Source: an uncultured Lachnospiraceae bacterium
GTDB lineage: Bacteria > Bacillota > Clostridia > Lachnospirales > Lachnospiraceae
DNA: 64,000 nt
Assembly: GCA_934385475.1 (NCBI GenBank)
Contig: CAKRPS010000008.1
Location: forward strand, 1 to 64,000
Direction: 5' to 3'
Shown here: positions 37,790 to 47,896 of the stretch, piece by piece
Layout: each line of letters starts with the position of its first letter
How positions within the stretch are numbered: the stretch's first letter is position 1
Notes under the pieces: generated by a model
Database searches by the model: none
What the model saw: only the letters and a program-made list of their open reading frames with translations
What the model was told of the DNA's origin: nothing
Position numbers and translations under genes: made by a program

Positions 37790-39217
37790 ATGAAACCTAG
37801 AAATCCTCTGATAACCGGAACGATCATTCTGACTCTCACAGGACTGGTCAGCCGTCTGATCGGCTTTTTCTATCGTATTTTTCTGTCAAATGTTTTCGGT
37901 GCCGAGGGCATGGGTATTTATCAGCTTATCGCACCCGTTCTCGCCCTGTCCTTCGCGCTTACCGTCTCCGGCATCCAGACTGCGATCTCCAAATATGTGG
38001 CCAGCGAAACCTCCACAAAGGATTATCATACCTCGTTCCGTACCCTCCTTGTCGGTTTTACCCTGGCTATGGCACTGTCTGTCCTGTGTGCCTTTTCCAT
38101 CTATCTTTTTTCCGCGCAGATCGCGGAAGTCTTTCTTTTAGAAAAAAGAACAGCACCCCTGCTCCGTATTATTGCCCTTTCTATCCCCATGGCAACCGTT
38201 CATTCCTGCATTAACGGCTATTTTTATGGAATACGCCAGACTGCTATCCCTGCCATTTCCCAGCTTGCTGAACAGATCTGCCGTGTCGGCTCCGTCTATC
38301 TGATCTATTTTTTCTGTAGCCAACAAGGGATGCAGCCAACGATCAGCTTTGCCGTAGTGGGTCTTGTCATCGGGGAAAGTGCTTCTATGATCGTATCTCT
38401 GATCGCGATCTTTGCAAGGGCTCACCATGTTTTTCCAAGTAAACAGGCCATTCCCGCCCTTGTTCAGAGACAGCAGCTTCGCTCGCATACGGCAGCCTCG
38501 ATGCCGCAATACCTTGAAATTACCAGAAAGCTGCTTGCGCTTTCCATTCCGCTTGCCGCCAACCGTATCATTCTCAATCTGCTCCAGAGCATAGAAGCCA
38601 TCTATATCCCAAACCGGCTGATGCTGTTTGGACTCAGCAATGCCGATGCCCTCGGGGTCTACGGAGTGCTCACCGGAATGAGCCTTCCACTGATCCTGTT
38701 TCCGTCTGCCATCACCAATTCCATTTCGGTTCTGCTCCTCCCGGTTGTTGCAGAGGCCGATGACAATGGTAACCATCACACCATTACCCGGGCCATCCTG
38801 CAGTCCTTCCGGTACTGTCTGCTCCTTGGCTTCGCCTGTACGGCTTTCTTTCTCCTTTTCGGGCGATTGGCAGGCCGTATCCTGTTCCACTCAGAACTTG
38901 CCGGTGATTTTATCATCACGCTCTGCTTTATCTGCCCGTTCCTGTACCTTGCCAGCACCCTGGGCAGTATCCTGAACGGACTTGGCAAAACCACCCTCAC
39001 CTTCCTGTACAGTGTACTCAGTCTTCTCCTGCGCCTTGTGTTTGTCTTCTTTGCAATTCCTGTCTATGGAATTAAAGGATATCTTTGGGGAATGCTCGCA
39101 AGTCAGATTTTGCAGACTGTTCTGTGCACGATTTCCGCTCTTGCGATTCCAAAATCAATATACTATAATAAATGTGTTTTTGCCAGCCATTTTAGAGGCC
39201 GCGCCAGAAACAAATAA
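37790..39217 (+). CDS. MOP-superfamily flippase, SpoVB/polysaccharide-exporter type
   Basis: A 475-residue integral membrane protein with about 14 spans. It opens GTIILTLTGLVSRLIGFFYRIFLSNVFGAEGMGIYQL, a form typical of SpoVB/YtgP-like members, and has IPLAANRIILNLLQSIEAIYIPNRL in the middle. Members move lipid-linked wall or coat precursors across the membrane; SpoVB acts in spore cortex formation. Whether this one is sporulation-specific cannot be told. It is followed by aroF after 29 bases. Confidence 0.85.
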   Translation: MKPRNPLITGTIILTLTGLVSRLIGFFYRIFLSNVFGAEGMGIYQLIAPVLALSFALTVSGIQTAISKYVASETSTKDYHTSFRTLLVGFTLAMALSVLCAFSIYLFSAQIAEVFLLEKRTAPLLRIIALSIPMATVHSCINGYFYGIRQTAIPAISQLAEQICRVGSVYLIYFFCSQQGMQPTISFAVVGLVIGESASMIVSLIAIFARAHHVFPSKQAIPALVQRQQLRSHTAASMPQYLEITRKLLALSIPLAANRIILNLLQSIEAIYIPNRLMLFGLSNADALGVYGVLTGMSLPLILFPSAITNSISVLLLPVVAEADDNGNHHTITRAILQSFRYCLLLGFACTAFFLLFGRLAGRILFHSELAGDFIITLCFICPFLYLASTLGSILNGLGKTTLTFLYSVLSLLLRLVFVFFAIPVYGIKGYLWGMLASQILQTVLCTISALAIPKSIYYNKCVFASHFRGRARNK

Positions 39218-39246
39218 CAAACAATAACCTAAGAGGAGTTAATGAA

Positions 39247-40275
39247 ATGTCTTTTCGATATGTAGCTACCCTTCCGACTCCGGAAGAAATCCGCAAACGC
39301 TTTCCGGTTCCGGCGCGTCTGGCAGCCTTAAAGGCGCAGCGTGATGCCGAGATAAGTGATGTGCTCACCGGCAAAAGCAATAAATTTCTGGTCATTATCG
39401 GTCCCTGTTCAGCCGACAACGAAACGGCTGTCTGCGACTATGTAAGCCGTCTCACCAAGGTCAATGAAAAGGTGAAGGACAAGCTGATCCTGATCCCCCG
39501 TATTTATACCAACAAACCCCGTACTACCGGGGAGGGCTATAAGGGCATTGTCAGCCAGCCCGATCCCGAAAAAAAACCTGACTTTACCAGCGGTCTGATC
39601 GCCATGCGTAAAATGCACATTCATGCAATGGAAGAATCTGAGCTGACCGCTGCAGACGAGATGCTTTACCCGGACAACTGGGGCTACGTGGAAGATATCC
39701 TTTCCTATGTTGCCATCGGTGCCCGTTCCGTAGAGGATCAGCAGCATCGTATGACCGTCAGCGGATTTGATGTTCCGGCCGGTATGAAAAATCCGACCAG
39801 CGGTACTCTTTCCGTCATGCTGAATTCCATCTATGCAGCCCAGCATCCCCACTCCTTCATTTATCGGGGTGATGAGGTTGCCACCACCGGAAACCTGCTT
39901 GCACACGCCGTACTTCGCGGCTCTGTCAACAAGCATGGTCGCAGTCTTCCGAACTATCACTACGAAGACCTTGCTACTCTGTATGATCTATATCAGCATA
40001 TGGAATTGCAAAATCCGGCCTGCATTATTGATGCAAACCACAATAACTCCAACAAACAGTTTGCACAGCAGATTCGTATTGTCAAAGAGGTTCTGCACAG
40101 CCGCAGGCTTAATCACGATATCTGCCAGCTGGTAAAGGGAGTTATGGTTGAAAGTTATATCGAAGAAGGAAGTCAGAAGATCGGAGAAGGTATCTACGGC
40201 AAATCTATCACAGATCCCTGCCTCGGATGGGAAGACTCCGAAAGACTGATCTATGATATTGCAGAATTAATCTAA
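39247..40275 (+). CDS. aroF: DAHP synthase (3-deoxy-7-phosphoheptulonate synthase), class I AroF/G type
   Basis: First step of aromatic amino-acid synthesis: joins phosphoenolpyruvate and erythrose 4-phosphate. The 342-residue protein has VIIGPCSADNETAV, PRIYTNKPRTTGEGYKG, GARSVEDQQHR, GMKNPTSGT, IDANHNNSNKQ and IEEGSQ, all characteristic of the AroFGH class. SD AGAGGAG precedes the start. No other aro gene is in the window. A strong terminator follows at once. Confidence 0.95.
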   Translation: MSFRYVATLPTPEEIRKRFPVPARLAALKAQRDAEISDVLTGKSNKFLVIIGPCSADNETAVCDYVSRLTKVNEKVKDKLILIPRIYTNKPRTTGEGYKGIVSQPDPEKKPDFTSGLIAMRKMHIHAMEESELTAADEMLYPDNWGYVEDILSYVAIGARSVEDQQHRMTVSGFDVPAGMKNPTSGTLSVMLNSIYAAQHPHSFIYRGDEVATTGNLLAHAVLRGSVNKHGRSLPNYHYEDLATLYDLYQHMELQNPACIIDANHNNSNKQFAQQIRIVKEVLHSRRLNHDICQLVKGVMVESYIEEGSQKIGEGIYGKSITDPCLGWEDSERLIYDIAELI

Positions 40276-40280
40276 CAAAA

Positions 40281-40304
40281 AAGTTTGGTCGTAAGACCAA
40301 ACTT
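40281..40304. terminator. Bidirectional terminator between aroF and xerD
   Basis: AAGTTTGGTC-GTAA-GACCAAACTT is a perfect 10-bp stem with a four-base loop, an A run before it and T run after it. It lies between the two convergent stop codons. Confidence 0.95.
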
Positions 40305-40306
40305 TT

Positions 40307-41191
40307 TTATCCCCTTGGGTGTGCCTTCGCATAGACATCACGAATATGATTATAATTCAGGTTCGCATAAATCTGGGTCGTCGATATGTCCGAATGACCA
40401 AGCATTTCCTGTACGCTCCTGAGATCCGCTCCATTTTCAACCAGATGGGCTGCAAAGGAATGTCTGAGCGTATGCGGTGTGATATCCGCCTGGATATCTG
40501 CCTTCTTCGCATAGTACTTGATCAGCTTCCAAAAACCCTGTCTGCTCATAGGCTGACCGGAACAGTTGACAAACAGTGCATCCGCTTTCTGATCCGCAAG
40601 CATATCTGCCCGTGTGCCATCCAGATACCTTGTGAGGGCCGCTCTTGCCTCATGTCCAAATGGTATCGCTCTCTCCTTATGCCTGTCATGGCAGATGATA
40701 ACGTTTGTCCTCATATTGACATCCGTAATCTTCAGATTGATCAGTTCCGATACCCGGATACCGGTTGCATAGAGAAGCTCCAGCATCGCCTTATCACGAA
40801 TCTCTTTCTCAGAACTTCCGCAAGGCTGCTCTAACAGCTTTACCACGTCCTCCGGAGACATGATTTCCGGAATCTTTTTCTCAATATGTGGAGCCTTCAA
40901 CGGAGCTGAGACATCCTCCTCGACAAGCTTTTCCTGCACCAGATAATGATAAAATGCCTTGATAGACGCAATATTTCTGGAAATCGTTGCGGTCGCAAGC
41001 TTACTGTCTGTCAGGAACTGAACATATCCTTCCAAATCCTGCTCTGAAATCCCGGTTACTTCCTGAACTCCCCTTGCCTGCATAAAAACAGCTACTTTTT
41101 CAAGGTCTCTTTTATAGGACATTTCTGTATTTTTCGAGGTATCTTTTACGTTATGTAAATATACGATAAATGCGTTGATCTCATTTTCCAT
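40307..41191 (-). CDS. xerD: Tyrosine recombinase XerD
   Basis: Resolves chromosome dimers at dif with XerC/FtsK. The 294-residue protein has the SAM-like N-terminal domain (INAFIVYLHNVKDTSKNTEMSY) and catalytic residues Arg in YATGIRVSELINL, His-x-x-Arg in TPHTLRHSFAAH, His in MLGHSDISTTQIYANL with the Tyr nucleophile. The start at 41191 follows GGGAAGGG after 11 bases; the frame is open to 41281 but adds an unlikely tail. Its place after nudF and spoIIM is the Bacillus order, so it is the housekeeping enzyme and not a phage integrase. Confidence 0.93.
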   Translation of the reverse strand: MENEINAFIVYLHNVKDTSKNTEMSYKRDLEKVAVFMQARGVQEVTGISEQDLEGYVQFLTDSKLATATISRNIASIKAFYHYLVQEKLVEEDVSAPLKAPHIEKKIPEIMSPEDVVKLLEQPCGSSEKEIRDKAMLELLYATGIRVSELINLKITDVNMRTNVIICHDRHKERAIPFGHEARAALTRYLDGTRADMLADQKADALFVNCSGQPMSRQGFWKLIKYYAKKADIQADITPHTLRHSFAAHLVENGADLRSVQEMLGHSDISTTQIYANLNYNHIRDVYAKAHPRG

Positions 41192-41387
41192 GAAAGCGGA
41201 AACCCTTCCCGTACACTTGTATTTATGTAAATCTTTTTTTCGTCTGAATATCATTATAATCAGAAATTTCCAGAAAAGCAAATGTATTTTTCCCTTGATT
41301 TTTGGGCATTCTCCGGTATTTTTATATGAAACACAACATATCGTCAGATTTTATAATTATGTCTACTACATATAGCTGATTATATTT

Positions 41388-42005
41388 TCAACAAATTATA
41401 TTTAAGACTGCTCCCATCATCTTAGGGTTTACATAACTTTCAACTATGCACCCTGCTGTAATAAATAAGAGAATTAAAAACACACGAACCAGCTTTTTCA
41501 TCCAGATATTTCTCCATTCGCCCGGTATCAAACCGGCCGAAAGACTTCTGATTCCATATAGTAGCTGGTTACACTCTGTTCCAAAGCAAAACAAAAGAAA
41601 AAAGCCCGGCACGAAAAGCAGGCTCTGCGGCAGAATGCCCGCAAGAACCAGCATAAGTCCCCTGATGCCATACCGGATCACCGCCACAGAAAGAAGACAG
41701 CCCGTTGAAAGTCCGGCATAGACCAGAAACGCACCGATTGCCACTCCTCCAACCATTGTTGTCGACAAAAGAAGAAGTATTCCTACACATAAAATGCGGC
41801 TTTTCAAAACATAGGGAAACAGGCTGTCACTGTTAGAGATACTCCTCTGCATCCGGGTAACCATCTCTATATTCAGCAGACCATCCTCCGTGATCCAATG
41901 CTCCTGACCGATATTGACGATCAGAATTCCAAGGATCAGACCAACCATAAACAGATAAACGAAATAGCAGCCTCTTTTTCCAATTCCCAACCGTTCTCCG
42001 ATCAT
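41388..42005 (-). CDS. spoIIM: Stage II sporulation protein M (SpoIIM-like)
   Basis: A 205-residue membrane protein with about five spans and the SpoIIM/DUF95 pattern: an N-terminal span (YFVYLFMVGLILGILIVNIG), a helix-rich extracytoplasmic loop, then GVAIGAFLVYAGLSTGCLLSVAV and GILPQSLLFVPGFFLLF. SpoIIM is part of the DMP machine of engulfment in spore formers. The start at 42005 has GGGAAGGTG upstream. The order nudF-spoIIM-xerD matches Bacillus and supports the call. Confidence 0.82.
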   Translation of the reverse strand: MIGERLGIGKRGCYFVYLFMVGLILGILIVNIGQEHWITEDGLLNIEMVTRMQRSISNSDSLFPYVLKSRILCVGILLLLSTTMVGGVAIGAFLVYAGLSTGCLLSVAVIRYGIRGLMLVLAGILPQSLLFVPGFFLLFCFGTECNQLLYGIRSLSAGLIPGEWRNIWMKKLVRVFLILLFITAGCIVESYVNPKMMGAVLNIIC

Positions 42006-42099
42006 CGTATCACCTTCCCTCATCCATACGACTATATATATGTCATTAGCCTGCTGGACATTCCTGGATCGCTTCTATAAAATACCGTAATCAAAAAAT

Positions 42100-42130
42100 C
42101 GGCATAGCCGGATTTCTCCAGACTATGCCG
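42100..42130 (-). terminator. Terminator after nudF
   Basis: CGGCATAG and CTATGCCG form an 8-bp stem around a 15-base loop with extra partial pairing, followed on the minus strand by ATTTTTTG. It separates nudF from spoIIM transcription. Confidence 0.82.
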
Positions 42131-42138
42131 CATTCATC

Positions 42139-42672
42139 TTACAAATATTTGTTTTTATAGGCCAGGATCGCCGCCACTGTTTTGCTGTCCTGAATCTTGC
42201 AATCGTAGATCATCTGTAGTAACTCTTCTACATCATGGGCTTCCACATCCAGATATTCATCCTCATCCAGATGCTGTTTGCTCCGTTTCAGATCCGTCGC
42301 CACATATACGTCAATCTTCTCATTGCAGAAGGCAACCGTCGTTCTCAGGGATAACAAAAGTTCCATCTTCCCGGCTGCATAACCGGTCTCCTCCTCCAGT
42401 TCTCTGGCTGCGGCTACATCTGTGGGCTCTTCTTCTCCATTCAGTCCGCCTGCCGGAATTTCCAACGTTTCCCGATCCAACGCGTTGCGGTACTGCCTTA
42501 CCATCAAAAGCTTTCCATCCTCTTTGACAGCAACTACCGCTGCTGCTCCCTTATGCTTGATAAAATCCCATTTAGCAATGTTGCCATTCGGAATTTTGAT
42601 CGTATCCTGATAGTAATCTATAATTGCACCCTTGTGTATCAGCTCACGATTTAAACGTTCATACTCTGCCAT
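42139..42672 (-). CDS. nudF: ADP-ribose pyrophosphatase, Nudix family
   Basis: Hydrolyses ADP-ribose to AMP and ribose 5-phosphate. The 177-residue protein has a full Nudix box, GGLNGEEEPTDVAAARELEE followed by ETGY, near residues 76-100, and VRQYRNALDRETLEIPAGG just before it, as in NudF. It sits upstream of spoIIM and xerD as in Bacillus, and 34 bases after the aminotransferase gene. Confidence 0.92.
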   Translation of the reverse strand: MAEYERLNRELIHKGAIIDYYQDTIKIPNGNIAKWDFIKHKGAAAVVAVKEDGKLLMVRQYRNALDRETLEIPAGGLNGEEEPTDVAAARELEEETGYAAGKMELLLSLRTTVAFCNEKIDVYVATDLKRSKQHLDEDEYLDVEAHDVEELLQMIYDCKIQDSKTVAAILAYKNKYL

Positions 42673-42706
42673 GTCCTACCGTCCTCTCTTTCTGTTCTCG
42701 CCGGTC

Positions 42707-43996
42707 TTATGCCATATCCTGCAAAAGCTTATCAATACTAACCAGCTTTACACACAGAACAAACAAATCTGTTGCCTCGGCCATCTCTTCGGGAGTCGGG
42801 AAAGAAGGTGCAATTCGAATATTTTTATCCTGCGGGTCCTTTCCGTAAGGATAGGTAGCTCCCGCACCGGTAAGCACAACTCCGGCCTCTTTACATTTAG
42901 CGACAATAGCCTTGGCACATCCCTCCATAGAATCAAAGGAGATGAAATATCCTCCAAGCGGTCTGGTCCAGTTTCCGATTTCAAGCCCTCCCAGTTCGTT
43001 GTCAAGCACGTTTAAGACTGCCTCAAACTTCGGTCTTAAAATAGCGGCATGCTTCTTCATATGTGCAAGCAACCCATTCTTATCTTTAAAATATCTGACA
43101 TGACGAAGCTGATTAACCTTGTCATAGCTGATTGTCTGTACCGTCATAGACTTTCTCGCATCATCAAGGTTTGCCTTAGATGAAGCCATCGCAGAAATAC
43201 CGCCACCTGCAAAGCTGACCTTGGAGGTAGAACAGAATTCAAATACCATATCCGGATTGCCCGCCTTCTCGCACTCACTCAGGATCTCCAAAATTTCCGT
43301 CTGCTTATCATCGTATAAGTGATGGATTCCATAGGCATTATCCCAGAAGATACGGAAATCCTTCGCTGCCGGCTTTAATGCGGCAAAACGCTTCACAGTT
43401 TCATCGGAATAAGAATACCCCTGTGGATTAGAGTATTTCGGCACACACCAGATACCCTTTACAGCTTCATCTTCCGATACATATTTTTCTACCAGATCCA
43501 TATCCGGGCCGTTCTCGGTCATCGGTATCAGGATCATTTCAATTCCAAAATGCTCTGTAATCTTGAAATGTCTGTCATATCCCGGCACCGGGCAAAGGAA
43601 TTTCACCTTATCAAGCTTACCCCACGGTGTATTTCCCATAATACCATGTGTTACTGCTCTGGAAACAGTATCATACATAATGGTAAGGCTGGCATTTCCA
43701 TAGACGATCACATTGTCTGCCGGAACTCCCATCATCTCACCCATCAGTCTCTTGGCCTCCGGGATACCGTCCATAAGTCCATAATTTCTGGTATCAATTC
43801 CACTCTCTGTCTTGTAATCCGATTCTGAAGTCAGAACATCCATGATATCTGCTGTCATATTAAGCTGTGCAGGGGTCGGTTTTCCTCTGGACATATCCAG
43901 TTTCAATCCCTTTCCCTTGGCATCCTCAAACTGTTTCTCCAATTCTCCTTTTAAAGAAATAAGTTCATCCCTGCTCAGTTCTTTGTAGGCCTTCAT
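42707..43996 (-). CDS. PLP-dependent aminotransferase, class I fold
   Basis: A 429-residue cytoplasmic transaminase of the aspartate-aminotransferase-like family common in Lachnospiraceae. It opens MKAYKELSRDELISLKGELE, has LDMSRGKPTPAQL, WCVPKYSNPQGYSYSDETV, FWDNAYGIHHLYDD and the Schiff-base Lys region STSKVSFAGGGISAMASSK. The amino donor is not known; aspartate or an aromatic acid are likely. The start at 43996 follows GGAGGAG by six bases; the longer frame has no site. Confidence 0.87.
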   Translation of the reverse strand: MKAYKELSRDELISLKGELEKQFEDAKGKGLKLDMSRGKPTPAQLNMTADIMDVLTSESDYKTESGIDTRNYGLMDGIPEAKRLMGEMMGVPADNVIVYGNASLTIMYDTVSRAVTHGIMGNTPWGKLDKVKFLCPVPGYDRHFKITEHFGIEMILIPMTENGPDMDLVEKYVSEDEAVKGIWCVPKYSNPQGYSYSDETVKRFAALKPAAKDFRIFWDNAYGIHHLYDDKQTEILEILSECEKAGNPDMVFEFCSTSKVSFAGGGISAMASSKANLDDARKSMTVQTISYDKVNQLRHVRYFKDKNGLLAHMKKHAAILRPKFEAVLNVLDNELGGLEIGNWTRPLGGYFISFDSMEGCAKAIVAKCKEAGVVLTGAGATYPYGKDPQDKNIRIAPSFPTPEEMAEATDLFVLCVKLVSIDKLLQDMA

Positions 43997-44076
43997 AATA
44001 TTCTCCTCCGTTTTCTTTGTGTACAGGATAAAGGCAGTCATTTCGTTTCTTACACCGCGCATCCTCATATTGAATA

Positions 44077-44115
44077 ATTGTATACAATCATACACTCCAA
44101 ATATTTTACTACAAC
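44077..44115 (-). promoter_or_regulatory. Promoter of the aminotransferase gene with overlapping palindrome
   Basis: Minus strand TTGTAG and TATGAT with a 17-base spacer. The perfect 12-base palindrome ATTGTATACAAT (44077-44088) overlaps the last bases of the -10 and the start of transcription. A TTGTATACAA core is common in operators of GntR-family repressors, so repression is plausible. Confidence 0.5.
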
Positions 44116-44147
44116 CCTTTCGAATACACAAGCCCATAACACAAAAA

Positions 44148-44175
44148 AACTCTGTGGATTTCTCCACAGAGTTTC
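44148..44175 (-). terminator. Terminator after rny
   Basis: AAACTCTGTGG and CCACAGAGTTT are perfect 11-base arms with a six-base loop and a T run on the minus strand, four bases after the rny stop. Confidence 0.92.
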
Positions 44176-44179
44176 TGTA

Positions 44180-45727
44180 CTATTTAGCGTAGTCAATAAC
44201 ACGGCTTTCACGTATTACATTTACTTTAATCTGACCCGGATATTCTAACTCAGCTTCAATCTGCTTTGAAATATCCCTTGCCAGAAGTACCATGTCAGAA
44301 TCACTGATCTGCTCCGGAACTACCATAACCCGAATCTCTCTACCCGCCTGAATAGCAAAAGATTTGTCAACACCTTTGAAATTGTTTGTAATGTCTTCTA
44401 ATTGTTTTAATCTGGTTGTATATGTTTCTAACGTCTCTCTTCTTGCTCCCGGTCTTGCAGCGGAGATAGTATCTGCCGCCTGTACCAGACATGCAATCAG
44501 AGTCTGTGGCTCTACATCGCCATGATGAGATTCTACCGCATTGATAACGGTAGGTGATTCTTTATATTTTCTACAAAGCTCTACACCCAGCTGAATATGA
44601 GATCCTTCCATCTCATGATCAACCGCTTTACCAATATCATGCAGTAAGCCTGCACGTTTGGCCATTCTGATATCAAGCCCCATCTCGGCAGCAAGCAAAC
44701 CAGAAAGCTGTGCTACTTCAATGGAATGCTTTAACGCATTCTGACCATAACTGGTTCTGAATTTCATCTTACCAAGTAATCTGACAAGTTCCGGATGAAT
44801 ACCATGTACACCAACTTCCAGTGTAGCGGCTTCTCCTTCTTCCTTGATCATTACTTCTACTTCTTTCTGCGCCTTCTCCACCATCTCTTCGATTCTTGCC
44901 GGATGGATTCGTCCATCGACAATCAGCTTCTCAAGCGCAATTCTTGCAACTTCTCTTCTGATCGGATCGAAACCGGACAGGATAACTGCTTCCGGGGTAT
45001 CATCAATGATCAGATCTACACCCGTCATCGTCTCAAGAGTTCTGATATTACGTCCCTCTCGACCGATAATCCTTCCCTTCATTTCGTCATTCGGAAGCTG
45101 CACAACAGATATTGTTGTCTCAGATACATGATCCGCCGCACATTTCTGTATCGCTGTAACCACATATTCCTTGGCCTTTTTATCTGCCTCTTCCTTGGCT
45201 CTGCTCTCCATCTCTTTGATCATGACAGCAGATTCATGTTTCACTTCATCTTCAACAATTTTCAACAAATAATCTTTTGCTTGTTCGGAGGTTAAACCTG
45301 AGATTCGTTCCAGTTCCTGTAAGCGTTGTTCATTCAGCTTTGAGATTTCTTCACGCTGCTTTGCCAGAGCTTCTTCCCTCTGTGCCAGTCCAGCCTCTTT
45401 CTTCTCAATTGCGTCAGCTTTCTTATCAATGTTCTCTTCCTTCTGCTGTACACGTCTCTCATAGCGCTGCGCCTCTGCACGACGTTCCTTGATTTCCTTG
45501 TCCAGTTCATTCTTCGTACGAATGGACTCTTCCTTGACCTCAAGTAATGACTCGCGCTTCTTCGCCTCAGCAGTCTTTAAAGCCTCATCAATAATCTCTC
45601 TGGCTTTCTCGTCTGCGTTTCCAATCTTTGCTTCCACTACTTTCTTACGATAGTTAGTTGCCACCAAGGCTGAAACCGGTGCCGAGATAACCAGTGTAAC
45701 AATGACAGCTATCACAACTTGCCACAT
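44180..45727 (-). CDS. rny: Ribonuclease Y
   Basis: Membrane-anchored endoribonuclease that starts mRNA decay. The 515-residue protein has an N-terminal span ([20 protein letters not shown]), a long coiled coil (about 30-190), a KH RNA-binding domain ([17 protein letters not shown]) and the HD nuclease domain with [17 protein letters not shown]. It ends [18 protein letters not shown] as is usual. It follows recA and recX, an order common in Clostridia. Confidence 0.97.
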   Translation of the reverse strand: MWQVVIAVIVTLVISAPVSALVATNYRKKVVEAKIGNADEKAREIIDEALKTAEAKKRESLLEVKEESIRTKNELDKEIKERRAEAQRYERRVQQKEENIDKKADAIEKKEAGLAQREEALAKQREEISKLNEQRLQELERISGLTSEQAKDYLLKIVEDEVKHESAVMIKEMESRAKEEADKKAKEYVVTAIQKCAADHVSETTISVVQLPNDEMKGRIIGREGRNIRTLETMTGVDLIIDDTPEAVILSGFDPIRREVARIALEKLIVDGRIHPARIEEMVEKAQKEVEVMIKEEGEAATLEVGVHGIHPELVRLLGKMKFRTSYGQNALKHSIEVAQLSGLLAAEMGLDIRMAKRAGLLHDIGKAVDHEMEGSHIQLGVELCRKYKESPTVINAVESHHGDVEPQTLIACLVQAADTISAARPGARRETLETYTTRLKQLEDITNNFKGVDKSFAIQAGREIRVMVVPEQISDSDMVLLARDISKQIEAELEYPGQIKVNVIRESRVIDYAK

Positions 45728-45834
45728 TACAGGAGCACCTCCTTATTTAATTTTCATTGTACATAATCTATTCTAGAATGTATCAAAATTCAAACAACAC
45801 ATTCTATCCTAAGCAAAATTACAACACTTTGATT

Positions 45835-46464
45835 CTATACTGAATTTGGTGTTATGTCAAGTGAAAGTGCTCTTGCAATTGTGTCAGGTCGAAACCCTTT
45901 TCGGCATAAAAACCCGAAAATGCGCTGTTTCTCCTGTACCGTAGCATTCCTTCCGGAATATTTCTTTTTTTCAAGAAGCTGACAGATCATCGTCAGTTCA
46001 TCCTGTCTGACACCCATATCTTCCAGTGCCTCGAAAGCCTCTCTGACTGTCTCTTTTGCCACACCCTTTTTCAAAAGATCCATCTCTATCCGTTTCCTGC
46101 TTCTCGTATCCAGATGATACTCTACATAGGACCTGGCATATCTTTCATCATCTATGTACCCATAGCTCTTCACATACGCAATGGCTTCTTCTATACAGCT
46201 CTGGGAATATCCTCCCTGTCGCAGCTTATCTGCCAGCTGCTTCTCGGTGTAATCCCTAGTCTGAAGCAGATTCATGCACCGTAGCTTTGCCCTTTTGGGA
46301 AGCACCTCCTGCGTCAGCAGTTCATAAACCGCATCCGGTACTTCCTCATTCTCTTTAAGATGGTATTTGCGCAGTTCTCCTTTATAGAGAACAATTTCTG
46401 TCTCATTTTCAAAAAATACCCGGTATCTTGAATTTGGCATTTCCGCTATCTGCGTCACCAGCAT
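45835..46464 (-). CDS. recX: RecX family recombination regulator
   Basis: A 209-residue protein that modulates RecA filaments. It shows the three-helix repeats of RecX: AKLRCMNLLQTRDYTEKQLADKLRQGGY, then AIAYVKSYGYIDDERYARSYVEYHLDTRSRKRI, then LCRKGFRPDTIARAL. It begins 27 bases after recA on the same strand, the usual partner. Confidence 0.92.
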   Translation of the reverse strand: MLVTQIAEMPNSRYRVFFENETEIVLYKGELRKYHLKENEEVPDAVYELLTQEVLPKRAKLRCMNLLQTRDYTEKQLADKLRQGGYSQSCIEEAIAYVKSYGYIDDERYARSYVEYHLDTRSRKRIEMDLLKKGVAKETVREAFEALEDMGVRQDELTMICQLLEKKKYSGRNATVQEKQRIFGFLCRKGFRPDTIARALSLDITPNSV

Positions 46465-46491
46465 ATATCTGCTCCCTGTTCCGTTCCTTCT

Positions 46492-47562
46492 TTACTTTGC
46501 TGCCTCAGCAGCTTTGGCTGTTTTCTTTGCTTCTTTCTCTTTATCCGCAGAAGTCTCCTCCGGTACCGGCTCCAGATTGAACAGCTCCCTTACCTTGCGT
46601 TCTATCTCCGCACACATCTCCGGATTATCCTTCAAATACTGCTTGGCGTTCTCTCTTCCCTGCCCGATCTTATTTCCTTCGTAGGCATACCATGCACCAC
46701 TCTTATTGACGATATTATTCTCCGCTGCGAGATCCAGAATATCTCCCACCGTAGAAATTCCCTCTCCGAACATGATATCGAACTCTGCTTCTTTAAACGG
46801 AGGGGCAATCTTGTTCTTAACCACTTTGACTCTGGTCCTGTTTCCGATCACTTCACCGCCCTGTTTCAGTGACTCAATCCTTCTGACATCCATCCGGACA
46901 GAAGCGTAGAACTTCAATGCCCTACCACCCGTTGTAGTCTCCGGACTTCCGAACATAACACCGACTTTCTCACGGAGCTGGTTGATAAAGATAACCGTAC
47001 AGTTTGATTTGCTGATAACTGCCGTAAGCTTACGCAATGCCTGTGACATCAGTCTTGCCTGCAATCCCACGTGGGAATCTCCCATATCACCATCAATCTC
47101 GGCTTTTGGCACAAGGGCTGCCACAGAGTCTACAACGATAATGTCAATCGCTCCGGAGCGCACCATTGTTTCGGTAATTTCCAGTGCCTGCTCTCCGTTA
47201 TCAGGCTGCGAGATATACAGATTATCTACATCTACTCCAATGTTCTTTGCATAAACCGGATCCAGGGCATGCTCGGCATCGATAAAGCCGGCAATTCCAC
47301 CTCTTCTCTGTACCTCTGCGATCATATGAAGGGTAACCGTTGTCTTACCACTGGACTCCGGTCCATAAATTTCTACGATTCTTCCCTTGGGAATACCGCC
47401 CAGTCCAAGTGCTATATCCAGACTCAGTGAGCCTGTCGGGATCGTCTCCACGTTCATATGTGTGGAGGAGTCTCCCAGTTTCATCACGGCACCTTTTCCA
47501 AACTGTCTCTCTATCTGTCCCAGTGCCGCATCCAATGCCTTTAATTTTTCATCTCTTTCCAT
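46492..47562 (-). CDS. recA: Recombinase RecA
   Basis: DNA strand-exchange protein and co-protease of LexA. The 356-residue protein has Walker [10 protein letters not shown], Walker [40 protein letters not shown] and the acidic/lysine tail ([18 protein letters not shown]). The start at 47562 agrees with family length and has AGGAG and GAGGA upstream; a longer frame is within the leader. Two LexA sites lie in the promoter. Confidence 0.98.
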   Translation of the reverse strand: MERDEKLKALDAALGQIERQFGKGAVMKLGDSSTHMNVETIPTGSLSLDIALGLGGIPKGRIVEIYGPESSGKTTVTLHMIAEVQRRGGIAGFIDAEHALDPVYAKNIGVDVDNLYISQPDNGEQALEITETMVRSGAIDIIVVDSVAALVPKAEIDGDMGDSHVGLQARLMSQALRKLTAVISKSNCTVIFINQLREKVGVMFGSPETTTGGRALKFYASVRMDVRRIESLKQGGEVIGNRTRVKVVKNKIAPPFKEAEFDIMFGEGISTVGDILDLAAENNIVNKSGAWYAYEGNKIGQGRENAKQYLKDNPEMCAEIERKVRELFNLEPVPEETSADKEKEAKKTAKAAEAAK

Positions 47563-47588
47563 GTTCGTCCTCGTTCTCCTTCTTATCA

Positions 47589-47625
47589 GAACATTTGTTC
47601 TTATCCAAGAATAAAACAAATGTTC
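47589..47625. promoter_or_regulatory. Two LexA (SOS) boxes before recA
   Basis: GAACATTTGTTC at 47589-47600 is a perfect Gram-positive LexA core (GAAC-N4-GTTC). A second at 47614-47625 (minus strand GAACATTTGTTT) has one change and lies exactly in the promoter spacer. Both should repress recA until DNA damage. Confidence 0.9.
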
Positions 47626-47636
47626 GTTTTTGTCAA
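47608..47636 (-). promoter_or_regulatory. Sigma-A promoter of recA
   Basis: Minus strand TTGACA (perfect) and TATTCT with a 17-base spacer; the second LexA box fills the spacer. The rest of the 334-base gap, 47637-47831, is AT-rich and shows nothing else I can name. Confidence 0.85.
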
Positions 47637-47831
47637 CACTCTCTTTATGTGCCTTGTTCTTTTACAGCATAGCATACATAGTGTCCCATAAATGACACTT
47701 CAGCCCTCCTTCCGCACTTTTTTTGAAATCATGGAATTCATGGCGAAATGCCGGATTTGTTCTTTAGATTCCATTTCTTCAGATATTTTCATCCTATCAG
47801 ACATTCCCGCTCCTGACAAGCCTAAAATTTG

Positions 47832-47855
47832 AGGCCCGCCATACATGGCGGACCT
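47832..47855 (-). terminator. Terminator after the lipoprotein gene
   Basis: On the minus strand AGGTCCGCC and GGCGGGCCT form a 9-bp stem with one G-U and a six-base loop, then CAAATTTTAG. The T run is short. Confidence 0.75.
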
Positions 47856-47896
47856 CCTGATATCCTGTTTCTATCGTTTCCTATGTACATTACCTG

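Noticed and set aside
40307-41191. XerD as a phage or integron integrase
   Set aside because: Its neighbours are nudF and spoIIM as in Bacillus, and no attachment site or phage gene is present.
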